DNA of 64,000 nt from Oleiphilus sp. (lineage in GTDB: Bacteria; Pseudomonadota; Gammaproteobacteria; Pseudomonadales; Oleiphilaceae), in NCBI GenBank assembly GCA_006212045.1, contig PZPK01000022.1:1-64000 (forward strand), in the 5' to 3' direction. The notes beneath the pieces were generated by a model. It saw nothing but the letters and a program-made list of their open reading frames with translations, ran no database searches and was not told the origin of the DNA. The position numbers and the translations under genes are program-made. Shown here piece by piece: positions 8,429 to 17,092 of the stretch (positions are counted from its first letter, which is position 1; each line of letters begins with the position of its first letter).

Positions 8429-8815
8429 CTATGAGAGCGCAGAGAGCAATGATGCAAGACAATATATGCAAAGAACCATAATGCCTAAACCGGCAACCAT
8501 AACCTGAATGGAGGTCTTGATTACGCCTGGCTCGACTGCCTTCCTCTTCGCTATCATCCAAATCGGCCAAATTACCGATATCCCAAACATGACGGAGGCG
8601 CACACTAGCCCATTCTGGTTTATTCGTGGGAATAGATTTGCGATATAGACTGCACCTAAACCTGTAATAATGTAACCGAGTATACCTGCCTTCAACCAGA
8701 TGGAAAGACCCAGCACATCCATAAGCGCTACGATACTAATAAATGGCGTAAAAAAGCCGACGATGAACAACCCTTTATCGACTTCTTCCAACCATTTGCT
8801 TCTTGTTTTATCCAT
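8429..8815 (-). CDS. Four-span membrane protein, unknown
   Basis: 128 residues with a charged N-terminus and about four hydrophobic segments (about 16-38, 40-60, 70-88 and 103-126). No motif recognised. It sits 14 bases downstream of the gene ending at 8830 and is probably co-transcribed with it. Confidence 0.5.
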   Translation of the reverse strand: MDKTRSKWLEEVDKGLFIVGFFTPFISIVALMDVLGLSIWLKAGILGYIITGLGAVYIANLFPRINQNGLVCASVMFGISVIWPIWMIAKRKAVEPGVIKTSIQVMVAGLGIMVLCIYCLASLLSALS

Positions 8816-8829
8816 GGTTATATATTCCT

Positions 8830-9282
8830 CTATGAACCGCTCTTTTTAGAGCACAAAATCGCTTTGTCCCACAGTTTCAGTTCGTGCTTCTCTAGCATGA
8901 ATACCCATTGATCTGGGAAACAGCCCAGCTCTTGGTGAACAGATAATGAGAACGTTTCAGGTGAAGAGTTTTTTGCGAGTTCAAACGCAAAATAGTATGA
9001 CCAGATAAAGATTAATATTGCAAAAATTACACCCATAGCGGCTTGTCGAAGTCGTTTTTCGAATGCCAATGCTCCCGCTGTAGCGATTAATCCGTAACCG
9101 ACGAAGTCTAATCTCGAGAACAACCCAAACGCGTATTTTTTCGCTCGGACTTCGATAGGCAGAACGCTGTTTATAAGTACGCAGGCACAAACGGTAATGC
9201 TGCACACCGCTATAATCAGGTATATGTCTTTCTTAGTCGGGGAGATCGTTTCATTCTTGCTCGGTGCAATTTTACTCAGCAT
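8830..9282 (-). CDS. Membrane protein, unknown
   Basis: From ATG 9282 (GAGAAC nearby) the product is about 150 residues with three hydrophobic segments and a cysteine- and tryptophan-containing cytosolic or periplasmic tail. The frame is open up to 9459, but that extension has no ribosome site and overlaps an operator-like word, so the shorter start is preferred. Confidence 0.45.
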   Translation of the reverse strand: MLSKIAPSKNETISPTKKDIYLIIAVCSITVCACVLINSVLPIEVRAKKYAFGLFSRLDFVGYGLIATAGALAFEKRLRQAAMGVIFAILIFIWSYYFAFELAKNSSPETFSLSVHQELGCFPDQWVFMLEKHELKLWDKAILCSKKSGS

Positions 9283-9402
9283 CACATTGTTCTCATAACG
9301 TACACTCGTCAGGTACTGATGGACATTTGTTCGCCGGTTCAAGTAATGCCGTTGCTTTTTACCAGGATTCAAATGCACATCAACAATAGCTGAAGCTATA
9401 GT

Positions 9403-9411
9403 ACTATGCAA
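9403..9411 (+). promoter_or_regulatory. ACTATGCAA operator-like word
   Basis: ACTATGCAA on the plus strand, about 120 bases upstream of the minus-strand membrane-protein gene starting at 9282. One of about ten intergenic copies. Confidence 0.45.
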
Positions 9412-9505
9412 TGATATGTATGAATATGTACGTATTGAAAGGGTCGGATGCGCTACCAATTAGGTTTCATATACTTTGCTACTGTATCTGTTGGAGTTTA
9501 ATTAA

Positions 9506-9784
9506 CTACTCTTGGTTTCTTTTTAACCACTCTAAGAAGCTTTCTCTGCTAGCAGTTGCACATGCCTGGCCATCGAAATTGTGGTGTTGGCAGTATTGTG
9601 AAAATAGTGCGCCAATTTTGCTAATCATGCTTTCACAAAGTGCTGCTGTGGTGTCATCAACACAGTACTTACCGATATGTATGGAAAACTGTTCGACAGT
9701 ATTGAAAGCAGTCTGTCGCTCTTCTTCGGCGGCAACACCAGAGAATGCGACAATTGCTAAGAGGAAAAACAAAACCTTCTTCAT
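9506..9784 (-). CDS. Small exported four-cysteine protein
   Basis: 92 residues starting MKKVLFFLLAIVAFSGVAA, a typical Sec signal peptide cleaved about residue 19. The mature part has four cysteines (KYC, ALC, QYC, QAC), which could form two disulfides in the periplasm. No family recognised. Confidence 0.6.
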   Translation of the reverse strand: MKKVLFFLLAIVAFSGVAAEEERQTAFNTVEQFSIHIGKYCVDDTTAALCESMISKIGALFSQYCQHHNFDGQACATASRESFLEWLKRNQE

Positions 9785-9796
9785 AATCTATTACGT

Positions 9797-10096
9797 TTAT
9801 GGCCAAAAAGGTTTCTGAAGCCAGTCAGTGACTATTTTCATATTGCCGGCGTCAAGTGTTTGCGCCGCGTCGATGAAGTCAAAATGAAATTCATTATCGT
9901 GTCGCCAGATACCGAGTGCAAATGCTGCCATTATCGCTTCTCCGTGAGACGCAACGCTTAGGAACTTCTCAACTTCTTGAGGCCTATAGGATTGAGCATC
10001 AAAATCGAAAAGTGGCATCAAGAAAGGAAGTTGCTCTTCTATCCAGAGCGCGTATTTTGCCTGCGCAGGCGAGAGGGAGGTATTCAATCTGGTCAT
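9797..10096 (-). CDS. Hypothetical soluble protein
   Basis: About 99 residues from ATG 10096; the open frame extends to 10141. The sequence is acidic and aromatic with no motif I recognise. It ends 13 bases before the exported four-cysteine gene and is probably in the same transcript. Confidence 0.45.
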   Translation of the reverse strand: MTRLNTSLSPAQAKYALWIEEQLPFLMPLFDFDAQSYRPQEVEKFLSVASHGEAIMAAFALGIWRHDNEFHFDFIDAAQTLDAGNMKIVTDWLQKPFWP

Positions 10097-10501
10097 ATCT
10101 CTGCTGTCATGTATCTGAGATCGTTTTGTTACTAAGAACATATGCTCACATCAGGCGACTGTGCAACGATCCGTCTGCACCGAAACGGGAGAGTTAGGGT
10201 TAGATGGGGTGTGATGCACTAATTTACTCTACCCCAGCTTCATTTTGGAGTCTATTCGTTTGCAGGTGGGTGATACCCCCCTAGTATTAACCAATTTATC
10301 AGTACCGCCAAATGGCAAGTCATTTTGTTGGTTCATTGCTGGTGCGCTAGACTGGCTTGGGGGTAAAACCGGTATCTGGGGTCATGAAAAGAGATTAAGC
10401 AGGTGGGCTGACCCGGTTGGGTAGCGTGAAGACATTCGACAACTCGGTGTGCTATTGTCGGTTGATGCCATAAATTACTTAGTATGTGAAAGGGACAGCG
10501 A
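10097..10501. other. Divergent non-coding region
   Basis: About 400 bases between divergent gene sets. It should contain promoters in both directions. No long repeat, array or RNA fold stood out. Confidence 0.4.
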
Positions 10502-10717
10502 ATGGACGTAGACGCTCAAAGTAGTTTGAATTCAAGGGAGCGGTCGTTGCTTAACGATCCATCCGTATCATACTGGCTGAAGGAGCAACTTGAAGTACTC
10601 CAAAAACGAGACCCACTCGATGCCCTCAGAGATGCTGAAACTCTTGTGGAGGTTTTACGGGAAAAGACAACCTCGAAGCTACAAGGGTCGCGAAGTATAA
10701 TCGACGTCGAGTCATAG
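10502..10717 (+). CDS. Small helical hypothetical protein
   Basis: 71 residues, predicted mostly helical and charged (KEQLEVLQKRDPLDALRDAE), with AGGGACAG before the ATG. First of three closely spaced plus-strand genes (16- and 47-base gaps), so probably part of an operon. Confidence 0.5.
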   Translation: MDVDAQSSLNSRERSLLNDPSVSYWLKEQLEVLQKRDPLDALRDAETLVEVLREKTTSKLQGSRSIIDVES

Positions 10718-10733
10718 AAGAGGAACAGGAACG

Positions 10734-11015
10734 ATGGACATGATGGAGCGACGGGCAAGGTCTAACGAGATAGTTTCAGAAAGCGCCGTACTGACGGGAC
10801 TAGAGAGTGGCTATTACACATTCTGTGCTCCTCTACTTCTGGGGATAGCGTTTCTAGTCAAGGCCGTTCTATGTGTTGTCAGCGGGGATTATTCTACAGG
10901 ATTTCCGATAGCGTTATTTGGGGTGCCTTTTTTCGTTCTGGCGCAGGCTGGTAGACATCAGCAGTGCAAGGTTGATCATCGCGTGTCGTCTTGTTTAACG
11001 GGTGATAGACGCTGA
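10734..11015 (+). CDS. Small membrane protein
   Basis: 93 residues with two hydrophobic segments (about 29-50 and 56-71), a charged N-terminus and a Cys- and Arg-rich tail. GAGGAACAGGAA precedes the ATG. Second gene of the 10.5-12.7 kb operon. Confidence 0.5.
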   Translation: MDMMERRARSNEIVSESAVLTGLESGYYTFCAPLLLGIAFLVKAVLCVVSGDYSTGFPIALFGVPFFVLAQAGRHQQCKVDHRVSSCLTGDRR

Positions 11016-11062
11016 TAGCGCGAAGATAAAAATAACGATCTCGAAGCCAATAAGGGGGTCAG

Positions 11063-12667
11063 ATGAAATTTACTCCTGAAGATGCCAACCTTGTTTTCCC
11101 TACTGGCCGACTCATTGCGGACGTGTATGACGACGCAACGAAGCGAGCTCAAGAACGGTCAATCCCTTTATGGCAGGCCCTCGATGACGAGTCACGGGCC
11201 AACGGAATGGACGTGGGGTGGCATGCCGCCCTTAGTGATCTTCGAGATCAAAAGCTCATTGAGGAAGCTGTGGCTGAAAGGGGAATACCCCAGCTTGTGC
11301 ATTCTCTTGGAATCGAGGTTTCCGCAAGATATTTCCTTTCAGGCGGGAAAGGGTTTGGCGACCCAGATTCTGTTATAACAGTGTCAGAGCCTTTGAGTAT
11401 CAGTGTTGGCGCGCAGCTTGGTTTCAGGCCCTTAGTTATCATATCTTTAACGGCTGAAGGTTCGGGTGCACGAGGCGTGCAATTTGTCCCTTACCAAGAG
11501 TGCATGGATGTTGGTCCAACACTGCGCAGACTTTGGAGTTCATGTGACGCGCTTCTTGGCCTCCCAGATGTCATAAAGCTGAGTAATCACTTGTCAGATA
11601 TTGAAGAGCGTCTGGCGAATTTTGTTGGTAATGAAAGCGTTTCGATACAAATAGTAGATGGGAAAGATCGCCGACACACTTCCAATGTGACCGCTGCCAG
11701 GGTCCCATATTTCATGATTAATGAGGACGAGAGGCCATCTCTTGCAGCATGCAATCAAGGCCTGTTAGACGTATATCAGGACATTCGGGACAATAAGGAA
11801 AGAAGGGTTGAGTATAAAAAACTATTAAAGCGCCCTCGAATCGCATGTGATATCGCACCTGGCTCTGTAGCGATCAGTTCAACAATACTTCGATCGCCTA
11901 AAGTCAGAGATTCAGATATCAACACAATTGAAAAATCCGGAAAAAATTACGGGAACATCCCATATTTTGAGGTTAGGCGAAAAGAATTTAGTGCTTTGCA
12001 AAGAGAGCTCATACGAGATGACTGGTGGTTCCTTGGCTTGCTGAAATCTTTACCCTATTCAGCGTCAACGATAGCCAAGCTGCTGGGTACATCGACAGAA
12101 CGTTGGGAGAACTTTCTTAATGGGCGAGCACCTCTTAGTAAGAATGCATTTTCATTGCTAACCTACTATTTAAGGTTGAGGTTCGAAGAAGAAGATGAGG
12201 AATTTTCGCCTCGTGTAGATCGCTTTGGCCCACTGTTGCTAGCTCCCAAGTCCAAAAGAGTGTTTATTGAGGCATATAACTGCGTTACCCGAGGTGGGGA
12301 CCATGATGTTGCTTATGAAATTGTGTGTACGAACGAGAACGCTGACTATCGATATGTAATTATCGAATCATACTACACATATTATGTTTTTAGACTTGAT
12401 AGGACGTGGCCATCTACAACCGCTTTGAATAAAAATGACACACTAGGAGGTGAGAGCGACTTGCTTGGGTTTGAAGGTTGCATTGAAGTGAAGCCCACTT
12501 TCTACAAACAAATAGTCAAACTGTGTGACGATGCAGTATCTAACCCAAACCAGTCACGAGCATTATTAGACGCGTTTTTTCAACCTTGGTCTGAGGCCAA
12601 AGGAATTGACGACTATTCTATCGAATCATGGTGGGCTTACCCTAGATTTGTTCGAGGGCGTGACTAA
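11063..12667 (+). CDS. Large unknown protein with a possible HTH segment
   Basis: 534 residues with AAGGGGG before the ATG. Not recognised. Residues about 335-375 (SASTIAKLLGTSTERWENFLNGR) look like a DNA-binding helix-turn-helix in the middle of the chain, flanked by a basic stretch (RVEYKKLLKRPR, about 246-257). The C-terminal 120 residues are aromatic and beta-like. With the two small genes ahead it forms an orphan operon. Its local codon use is more AT-rich than that of the recA region. Confidence 0.65.
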   Translation: MKFTPEDANLVFPTGRLIADVYDDATKRAQERSIPLWQALDDESRANGMDVGWHAALSDLRDQKLIEEAVAERGIPQLVHSLGIEVSARYFLSGGKGFGDPDSVITVSEPLSISVGAQLGFRPLVIISLTAEGSGARGVQFVPYQECMDVGPTLRRLWSSCDALLGLPDVIKLSNHLSDIEERLANFVGNESVSIQIVDGKDRRHTSNVTAARVPYFMINEDERPSLAACNQGLLDVYQDIRDNKERRVEYKKLLKRPRIACDIAPGSVAISSTILRSPKVRDSDINTIEKSGKNYGNIPYFEVRRKEFSALQRELIRDDWWFLGLLKSLPYSASTIAKLLGTSTERWENFLNGRAPLSKNAFSLLTYYLRLRFEEEDEEFSPRVDRFGPLLLAPKSKRVFIEAYNCVTRGGDHDVAYEIVCTNENADYRYVIIESYYTYYVFRLDRTWPSTTALNKNDTLGGESDLLGFEGCIEVKPTFYKQIVKLCDDAVSNPNQSRALLDAFFQPWSEAKGIDDYSIESWWAYPRFVRGRD

Positions 12668-12791
12668 TAATAGTGTAATAGAAGCAGTCAGACGTGAGCC
12701 TCCTGCACAGCGCGCCTGGCCAGAACACTCCAAAAAGCTCAGTGAGCCGAGAATAACCTATTCACCGTAACACTTTCGCGCCTATTTTTAA

Positions 12792-12977
12792 TCAGAGCGC
12801 TTTCTTCCTGGATTCCTCTTGAGATAAGTATTCAGATACAATACTTGTTTGCTTATCTAGATCAGCAAAGACCACTTTGTAGCCCTGTTCTTTAAGAAAA
12901 TGCGGCTAAAGCTTTGAAGTGCCATTACCGCCTGCCGTCATGGTAATTGTTATTTTGTTTGCGTCCTCAATACTCAT
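12792..12977 (-). pseudogene. Remnant resembling a ParA-type ATPase N-terminus
   Basis: From ATG 12977 the frame reads ITITMTAGGNGTSKL, then TAG (12906-12908), then PHFLKEQGYKVVFADLDKQT and a stop. The layout matches the start of ParA-like ATPases: beta-strand, Gly-rich loop, helix, then the VVxxDLDxQ strand. The Walker lysine-threonine pair is not conserved, and everything after about residue 60 is missing. Resemblance judged by eye. Other possibility: two tiny unrelated frames. Confidence 0.4.
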
Positions 12978-13134
12978 ACAACACCTCAAACTAACCGCTT
13001 CTCAGTTATTTTGCTTCTCCTTTTGACTGCGAGATGATCAATACAAAATTATTTTTGTCGTGTATGAAATACTTGTTTCGATTGTACGGGTGACACCGGA
13101 CGAGTACTTCAAAATGACCAAATCGGGGAATACC

Positions 13135-13368
13135 ATGGAAAGAATAAACAGTAATACTGTTGTCATTGGTGGCGTTCAAATTGAAGCGGTGCGCTTTAAG
13201 GCTCCTATACCGCATTGGCGGCCGAAGCTACCAAACGGAGAAATCGTAGACGTTGGTGTGTTTAAGAGTGACTCGCGCCCGAAGATGTTTGAGGACATCG
13301 AATACTTTTTTGTTCGTATCTGTAAGCGTGATGGCGAGGAGCTGAAGCGACGATTCAAGCTGGCATAG
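13135..13368 (+). CDS. Hypothetical protein
   Basis: 77 residues from ATG 13135, which has GGGGAA nine bases upstream; a GTG start at 13060 is less likely. Basic C-terminus (KRDGEELKRRFKLA). No family recognised. It lies in an isolated position among non-coding DNA. Confidence 0.5.
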   Translation: MERINSNTVVIGGVQIEAVRFKAPIPHWRPKLPNGEIVDVGVFKSDSRPKMFEDIEYFFVRICKRDGEELKRRFKLA

Positions 13369-13438
13369 TGTTTTGAAACCGGTAATGGGTATGCTGGGGT
13401 GAACGGGAATATCACGATTGCCTAGCTAATTAATAAAC

Positions 13439-13448
13439 ACTATGCAAA
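13439..13448 (+). promoter_or_regulatory. ACTATGCAAA operator-like word on a promoter
   Basis: Exact ACTATGCAAA. A TTGCCT -35-like box lies 17 bases upstream of TATGCA inside the word, so the word would overlap a -10 element driving the 13.6-15.1 kb genes. Confidence 0.5.
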
Positions 13449-13604
13449 AATATATGTAATAGTTTATTGTATTAGGCCTGCTATATCCGACACCTGTACA
13501 AAATACATGGATTAGCCCTTGCTTGATCAGTTAGAGCCTGCAGTCAGAAGACACTTCAATTAAACAAGGTGAGTCAGGATTACTTTGAAACGGGAGAACG
13601 CGCC

Positions 13605-13955
13605 ATGTCAAAAGACGTCAGCGAAATCGATCAACTTTTCATTCGTGCATGCAAGTCCAGAAGTCATCAGCTCAAACGGGTGGAATGGCTTTATCGTCGT
13701 TTCTATCTTGGCAGGGAAAATGTGGAAGGGTTTATCGCGGGCGTGCTGTGCCGAATCGCGGACCAGTATTTGGATCTCAGACCATCTTTTTTGATTCAGG
13801 CATTCAGCCCGGACGAAGCCTGTTTGTATGGCATCCGCGATCAGGACTCTCATGACCTGAAAACGATCAAAATATTGATCAGTAAAATCGCCCTTACCCA
13901 TCGAGACAAATTTCCAGGACTACGTGCCCCCGCCGCGATTAGGCGCGTTAGCTGA
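13605..13955 (+). CDS. Hypothetical protein
   Basis: 116 residues from ATG 13605 (GGGAGA upstream). Mixed helical sequence with a basic first half (SRSHQLKRVEWLYRRFYLGR). No family recognised. First of four same-direction genes separated by 36 to 72 bases. Confidence 0.5.
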   Translation: MSKDVSEIDQLFIRACKSRSHQLKRVEWLYRRFYLGRENVEGFIAGVLCRIADQYLDLRPSFLIQAFSPDEACLYGIRDQDSHDLKTIKILISKIALTHRDKFPGLRAPAAIRRVS

Positions 13956-13991
13956 AGCAACCTTTTCGTTTCATCGGCGAGAGAGACCATA

Positions 13992-14207
13992 ATGAAGATG
14001 ACCTACACGCAACATCGATTGACCCATTCCCAGTTAGAGCGCCTCGCACCGATCGTTAAAGGTCGCCCTCATTTGCATGGGATGGCTTTGGTTGCCCTGC
14101 AGCGTAAGTGTTTAGTTGAGGCGGTACCAGGCGAGCGACCGCCCCGCTATGTGGCGACTGAAGCCGGCGTCCAGGCGTTTCACGATGCGCGCGGAGAGGG
14201 ATGGTAA
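13992..14207 (+). CDS. Small protein, winged-helix-like
   Basis: 71 residues. The pattern LVALQRKCLVEAVPGERPPRYVATEAG looks like the recognition helix and wing of a small winged-helix domain of the kind that reads 'x-RYxxTxxG'. That is a fold-level impression only. GAGAGA precedes the ATG. Confidence 0.45.
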   Translation: MKMTYTQHRLTHSQLERLAPIVKGRPHLHGMALVALQRKCLVEAVPGERPPRYVATEAGVQAFHDARGEGW

Positions 14208-14245
14208 CCCGCCGCATTACGCATTCGAATATTGAGGAAAGCGCC

Positions 14246-14620
14246 ATGAACCAATGCTCTGAGACCACACCGGTTGATGCCGATCGCCTCACAAAGCTGA
14301 GATCAGACTTAAGAAAGCTTGCTGCGTCACAGGATATTGATGATGATTTTCTGGTAGAGATTGAAAACATTCGACGCGAGGCTGCGCGGCTGTTGGAACA
14401 ACCGGTTGATAGCCAATTGTTTGCGCCAAGCACCTGGGCGCGGGGCAATATGATTGTGGCGGGCAACAAAATCGTTGCGGGGATTGATCAGTCACAGTGC
14501 AGTGAGTACTGTAACGGGCTGGTACTTTTATTCGGAAGTGAAGAAGCATGTTGCCGGGCAATCAAACTAGGCTATGCCGCGTTCGATGTATTTGGGCAAT
14601 CCTCATCATCCGATAACTGA
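14246..14620 (+). CDS. Hypothetical protein
   Basis: 124 residues from ATG 14246 (GAGGAAA upstream; the frame is open from 14201). Helical N-terminal half and a Cys-containing C-terminal half. No family recognised. Confidence 0.5.
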   Translation: MNQCSETTPVDADRLTKLRSDLRKLAASQDIDDDFLVEIENIRREAARLLEQPVDSQLFAPSTWARGNMIVAGNKIVAGIDQSQCSEYCNGLVLLFGSEEACCRAIKLGYAAFDVFGQSSSSDN

Positions 14621-14692
14621 CCCCACAACGAAGGTGATAATGTGTCTCATACAGGCAAATTCGTAACCATGAAGTACGTAAAGGACTAAATA

Positions 14693-15130
14693 ATGGCATT
14701 ACATCCACACCCGACTGGAGGCTATCGCGCTTATAAGAAGATAGGGGGTAAAGAATTCCAATATTACTCAAGGGATCTGGCAAGTGCTGAGAAAAAACAG
14801 GCGGAATTTGAAGCATTAAGCAAACTCAGGGGGCGACCTGTGTTTTCGTCGTGCGGGCGCATGAAAGGGTGTCGCATCACTCTTTATAAACGTGAAGGGC
14901 GGGAGCCAGTCATTATTGGAAAAGTGGCGACCGGCCCATTCCGCCAGCAACGTGTCGTAGAGACAAGGTATAACGGGTGTTTTAGTGAGTTGTGGTGCTG
15001 GCTGAAGGAAACCTGGAAAGAAGCTTATCAACTGACCTCGAAGGATGTCGCTCACTATGGCGATGCCTTGCGAGCCGCGAAACGGCTCTATATTCGAGAT
15101 CTTGGGTTGCTCGAGGAACAATTGAAGTAG
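14693..15130 (+). CDS. Basic protein with an AP2/integrase-arm-like start
   Basis: 145 residues, strongly basic. The opening HPTGGYRAYKKIGGKEFQYY followed by SRDLASAEKKQAEFE resembles the three-strand arm or AP2-like DNA-binding modules found at the start of some phage proteins. The remainder is unassigned. Last gene of the 13.6-15.1 kb group. Confidence 0.5.
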   Translation: MALHPHPTGGYRAYKKIGGKEFQYYSRDLASAEKKQAEFEALSKLRGRPVFSSCGRMKGCRITLYKREGREPVIIGKVATGPFRQQRVVETRYNGCFSELWCWLKETWKEAYQLTSKDVAHYGDALRAAKRLYIRDLGLLEEQLK

Positions 15131-15181
15131 ACAGGACGTTGCTGTCGGTTTGGTGTGGTGACAAAGCAGGGGTAGCGTATG

Positions 15182-15547
15182 CTAGATCGACTCTGCCAAT
15201 AGCTGAAGCTCTCCAATGACAACTTGTCGATGATAGTGATTGTGTATGCGTTCTGGGCCAACAAGATCTGCCAATTCATCCAGTCGTCTGGCCAGACAGC
15301 GTTCCTCGTGCGCGGCTACAGACTGAACGTGCGTGACTACGGAGAGTAACTGGGGGACGACTCGTCGGCTTCGTTCTTGTTCAATGAGTCCTCGAAGGCG
15401 AGACATGTTGAGCTTTCCGCATGTTGATTGATCGGTTTCGATAAGGCGCACCCAGGATAAATGGTCAGGGTGATTAATATGAGTATAGTCCACTTTTTCT
15501 TGAAGGCTTGAGTTGGCGAATGGCCCAACCCGGACTACACCGACCAC
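15182..15547 (-). CDS. Hypothetical protein
   Basis: 121 residues from GTG 15547, overlapping the end of the upstream membrane-protein gene by 13 bases, which suggests coupled translation. Arginine-, histidine- and leucine-rich, probably helical. No family recognised. Confidence 0.4.
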   Translation of the reverse strand: MVGVVRVGPFANSSLQEKVDYTHINHPDHLSWVRLIETDQSTCGKLNMSRLRGLIEQERSRRVVPQLLSVVTHVQSVAAHEERCLARRLDELADLVGPERIHNHYHRQVVIGELQLLAESI

Positions 15548-16194
15548 GGCTCAACCAGTGCAGGATGTTCGATGGCATACCATTTTCGATGCAGAAAGTG
15601 GATTAGCTTGCGGATTGCTATGAATACAGCTGCAGAAACAGCTATGACAGCGAGTTTGAGAACCAATATTGCGATCATGTTGGGGTCGATAGCTGATAAA
15701 TCAGCTATCCAGGTGAGAGAAGGCAACAAGCCAATAACTTGCCAGGCCATCACCAACGCGACACCAACTCGGGACGCCCTCAAGACGATGAAAGAAAGAT
15801 GCTTGGTAAGGGTATAGTATGGCCCAGATTCTTGATCTACATTGTCATCGAACGATACAGACGCGATTTCGGCTTGGCCTTGCTCCGATGTGCTAGGTCG
15901 ATGGTGATTTGGTGTGGCAGGTACATCAATGGGTTGCGCCGGGTCAGAGCTATCTTTGTATTTAGTCAGTAGCGAACAGCCTGCGGAGACAAATGCCACC
16001 AGGAACCACTGAGCGCAAAGCAGTGGAATATTGACCGATGCGACGATGGATCGGCGCGTCGGTGGATCAAACAGGAAGGCGTAGCCCATATTCAGTTCTG
16101 ATCCGTTTGCAATGATAAAAAACGGTGGGTATAGCATCATGGCCGTCATAAAACACATAGCGGCGATCAGGATATTCTTTTGTGCAGCGTTCAT
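15535..16194 (-). CDS. Membrane protein, unknown
   Basis: About 219 residues from ATG 16194, which has AAAGGG six bases upstream; ATGs at 16200 and 16212 are alternatives. Two N-terminal spans, an acidic loop (about 80-115) and two or three C-terminal spans. The cytosolic tail is basic. No family recognised. Confidence 0.55.
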   Translation of the reverse strand: MNAAQKNILIAAMCFMTAMMLYPPFFIIANGSELNMGYAFLFDPPTRRSIVASVNIPLLCAQWFLVAFVSAGCSLLTKYKDSSDPAQPIDVPATPNHHRPSTSEQGQAEIASVSFDDNVDQESGPYYTLTKHLSFIVLRASRVGVALVMAWQVIGLLPSLTWIADLSAIDPNMIAILVLKLAVIAVSAAVFIAIRKLIHFLHRKWYAIEHPALVEPWSV

Positions 16195-16357
16195 GGTCAT
16201 CCCTTTGAGCAATGAACTACGGAGTGCCGTAAGGCACTGCTATTGTGCGTGTGACTTTATCAATTAATCTAGGTCGATGGTAGGCAGAAGGGTTTTGTCT
16301 AAGGGGAATTCATGTCTATAATGCTGTTCATCCATACAGTTTGTTGAGAGATTAGAT

Positions 16358-16699
16358 ATGCCGGCAATTAGGTGTCGATTGAATCATCGGAAGTACGTAC
16401 TCAACTCGGGAGAGTGTCGGATGGGTGCGCCAGCAGTGGTCGGGAACGCAATCTTAATCGAGCGCTCACCGGATGATAAGTTCGTCCCATTTAAAGGATT
16501 TATGACGCTTAACAGATTGGAGGAACTGGATGGCTATGAGTATGTACCAGCGATTAATGTAGAAGCGTTTACGTTAGACGATGATGGCCTGGGGGGGTGG
16601 CTTGACATACCTGCAGGACAAGCGGTCATCGCTGTGAAGAGCGGATCGCATGACGGATTCTATGTTCCAATTTTCGACCAGCAGCTGATTGCCTATTAG
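16358..16699 (+). CDS. Hypothetical protein
   Basis: 113 residues, beta-rich in appearance, with a GAGAG site ahead of the ATG. No motif recognised. It precedes the CsrA-like gene by about 110 bases. Confidence 0.5.
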   Translation: MPAIRCRLNHRKYVLNSGECRMGAPAVVGNAILIERSPDDKFVPFKGFMTLNRLEELDGYEYVPAINVEAFTLDDDGLGGWLDIPAGQAVIAVKSGSHDGFYVPIFDQQLIAY

Positions 16700-16811
16700 C
16701 AAGCCATTCTCAGCGCCCTACCGGTCTTTTTTGCCCGGTATGAACCAGTAGGCAGAATGGTACCCAGGTTCACCGTTAAAGTGCGGTCTCAATCCAATGA
16801 CACAGGACGTT

Positions 16812-17021
16812 ATGATGGATCACACCAGCCTCTCTTTATCTAGGAACCTAAATCAAACGCTCGTTTTTGAGTACAAAGATGTAAATGGCGATTTGCAAGA
16901 AATTCGCCTGTCTGTCACGAGAGTTTTTCGAAAACAAGTTAGACTGAACATACAAGCACCTCGTGATGTGCATATTATACGGGACGAACTCCTCAACACT
17001 GCGCCAGAGAATTCCGGGTAG
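16812..17021 (+). CDS. CsrA/RsmA-like RNA-binding regulator (divergent)
   Basis: About 69 residues from ATG 16812 (AGGAC close upstream; 16797 also possible). The C-terminal half KQVRLNIQAPRDVHIIRDEL aligns with the CsrA core (QVRIGI-APKEV-HREEI) and keeps the RNA-contacting Arg near the end. The start LSLSRNLNQTLVF matches the CsrA beta-1 strand LILTRKVGESI. A loop of several residues (KDVNGDLQ) is inserted between strands 1 and 2 relative to E. coli CsrA. Known role of the family: binding of GGA motifs in mRNA leaders. Plasmid-borne versions may retarget host control. Confidence 0.8.
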   Translation: MMDHTSLSLSRNLNQTLVFEYKDVNGDLQEIRLSVTRVFRKQVRLNIQAPRDVHIIRDELLNTAPENSG

Positions 17022-17092
17022 CTCGACACGTGATACCGGGTCTTGCAGTGCTTAGGTAATGCGGCGCGAGGTCTTAGGTTAAGGGTGTAGCG

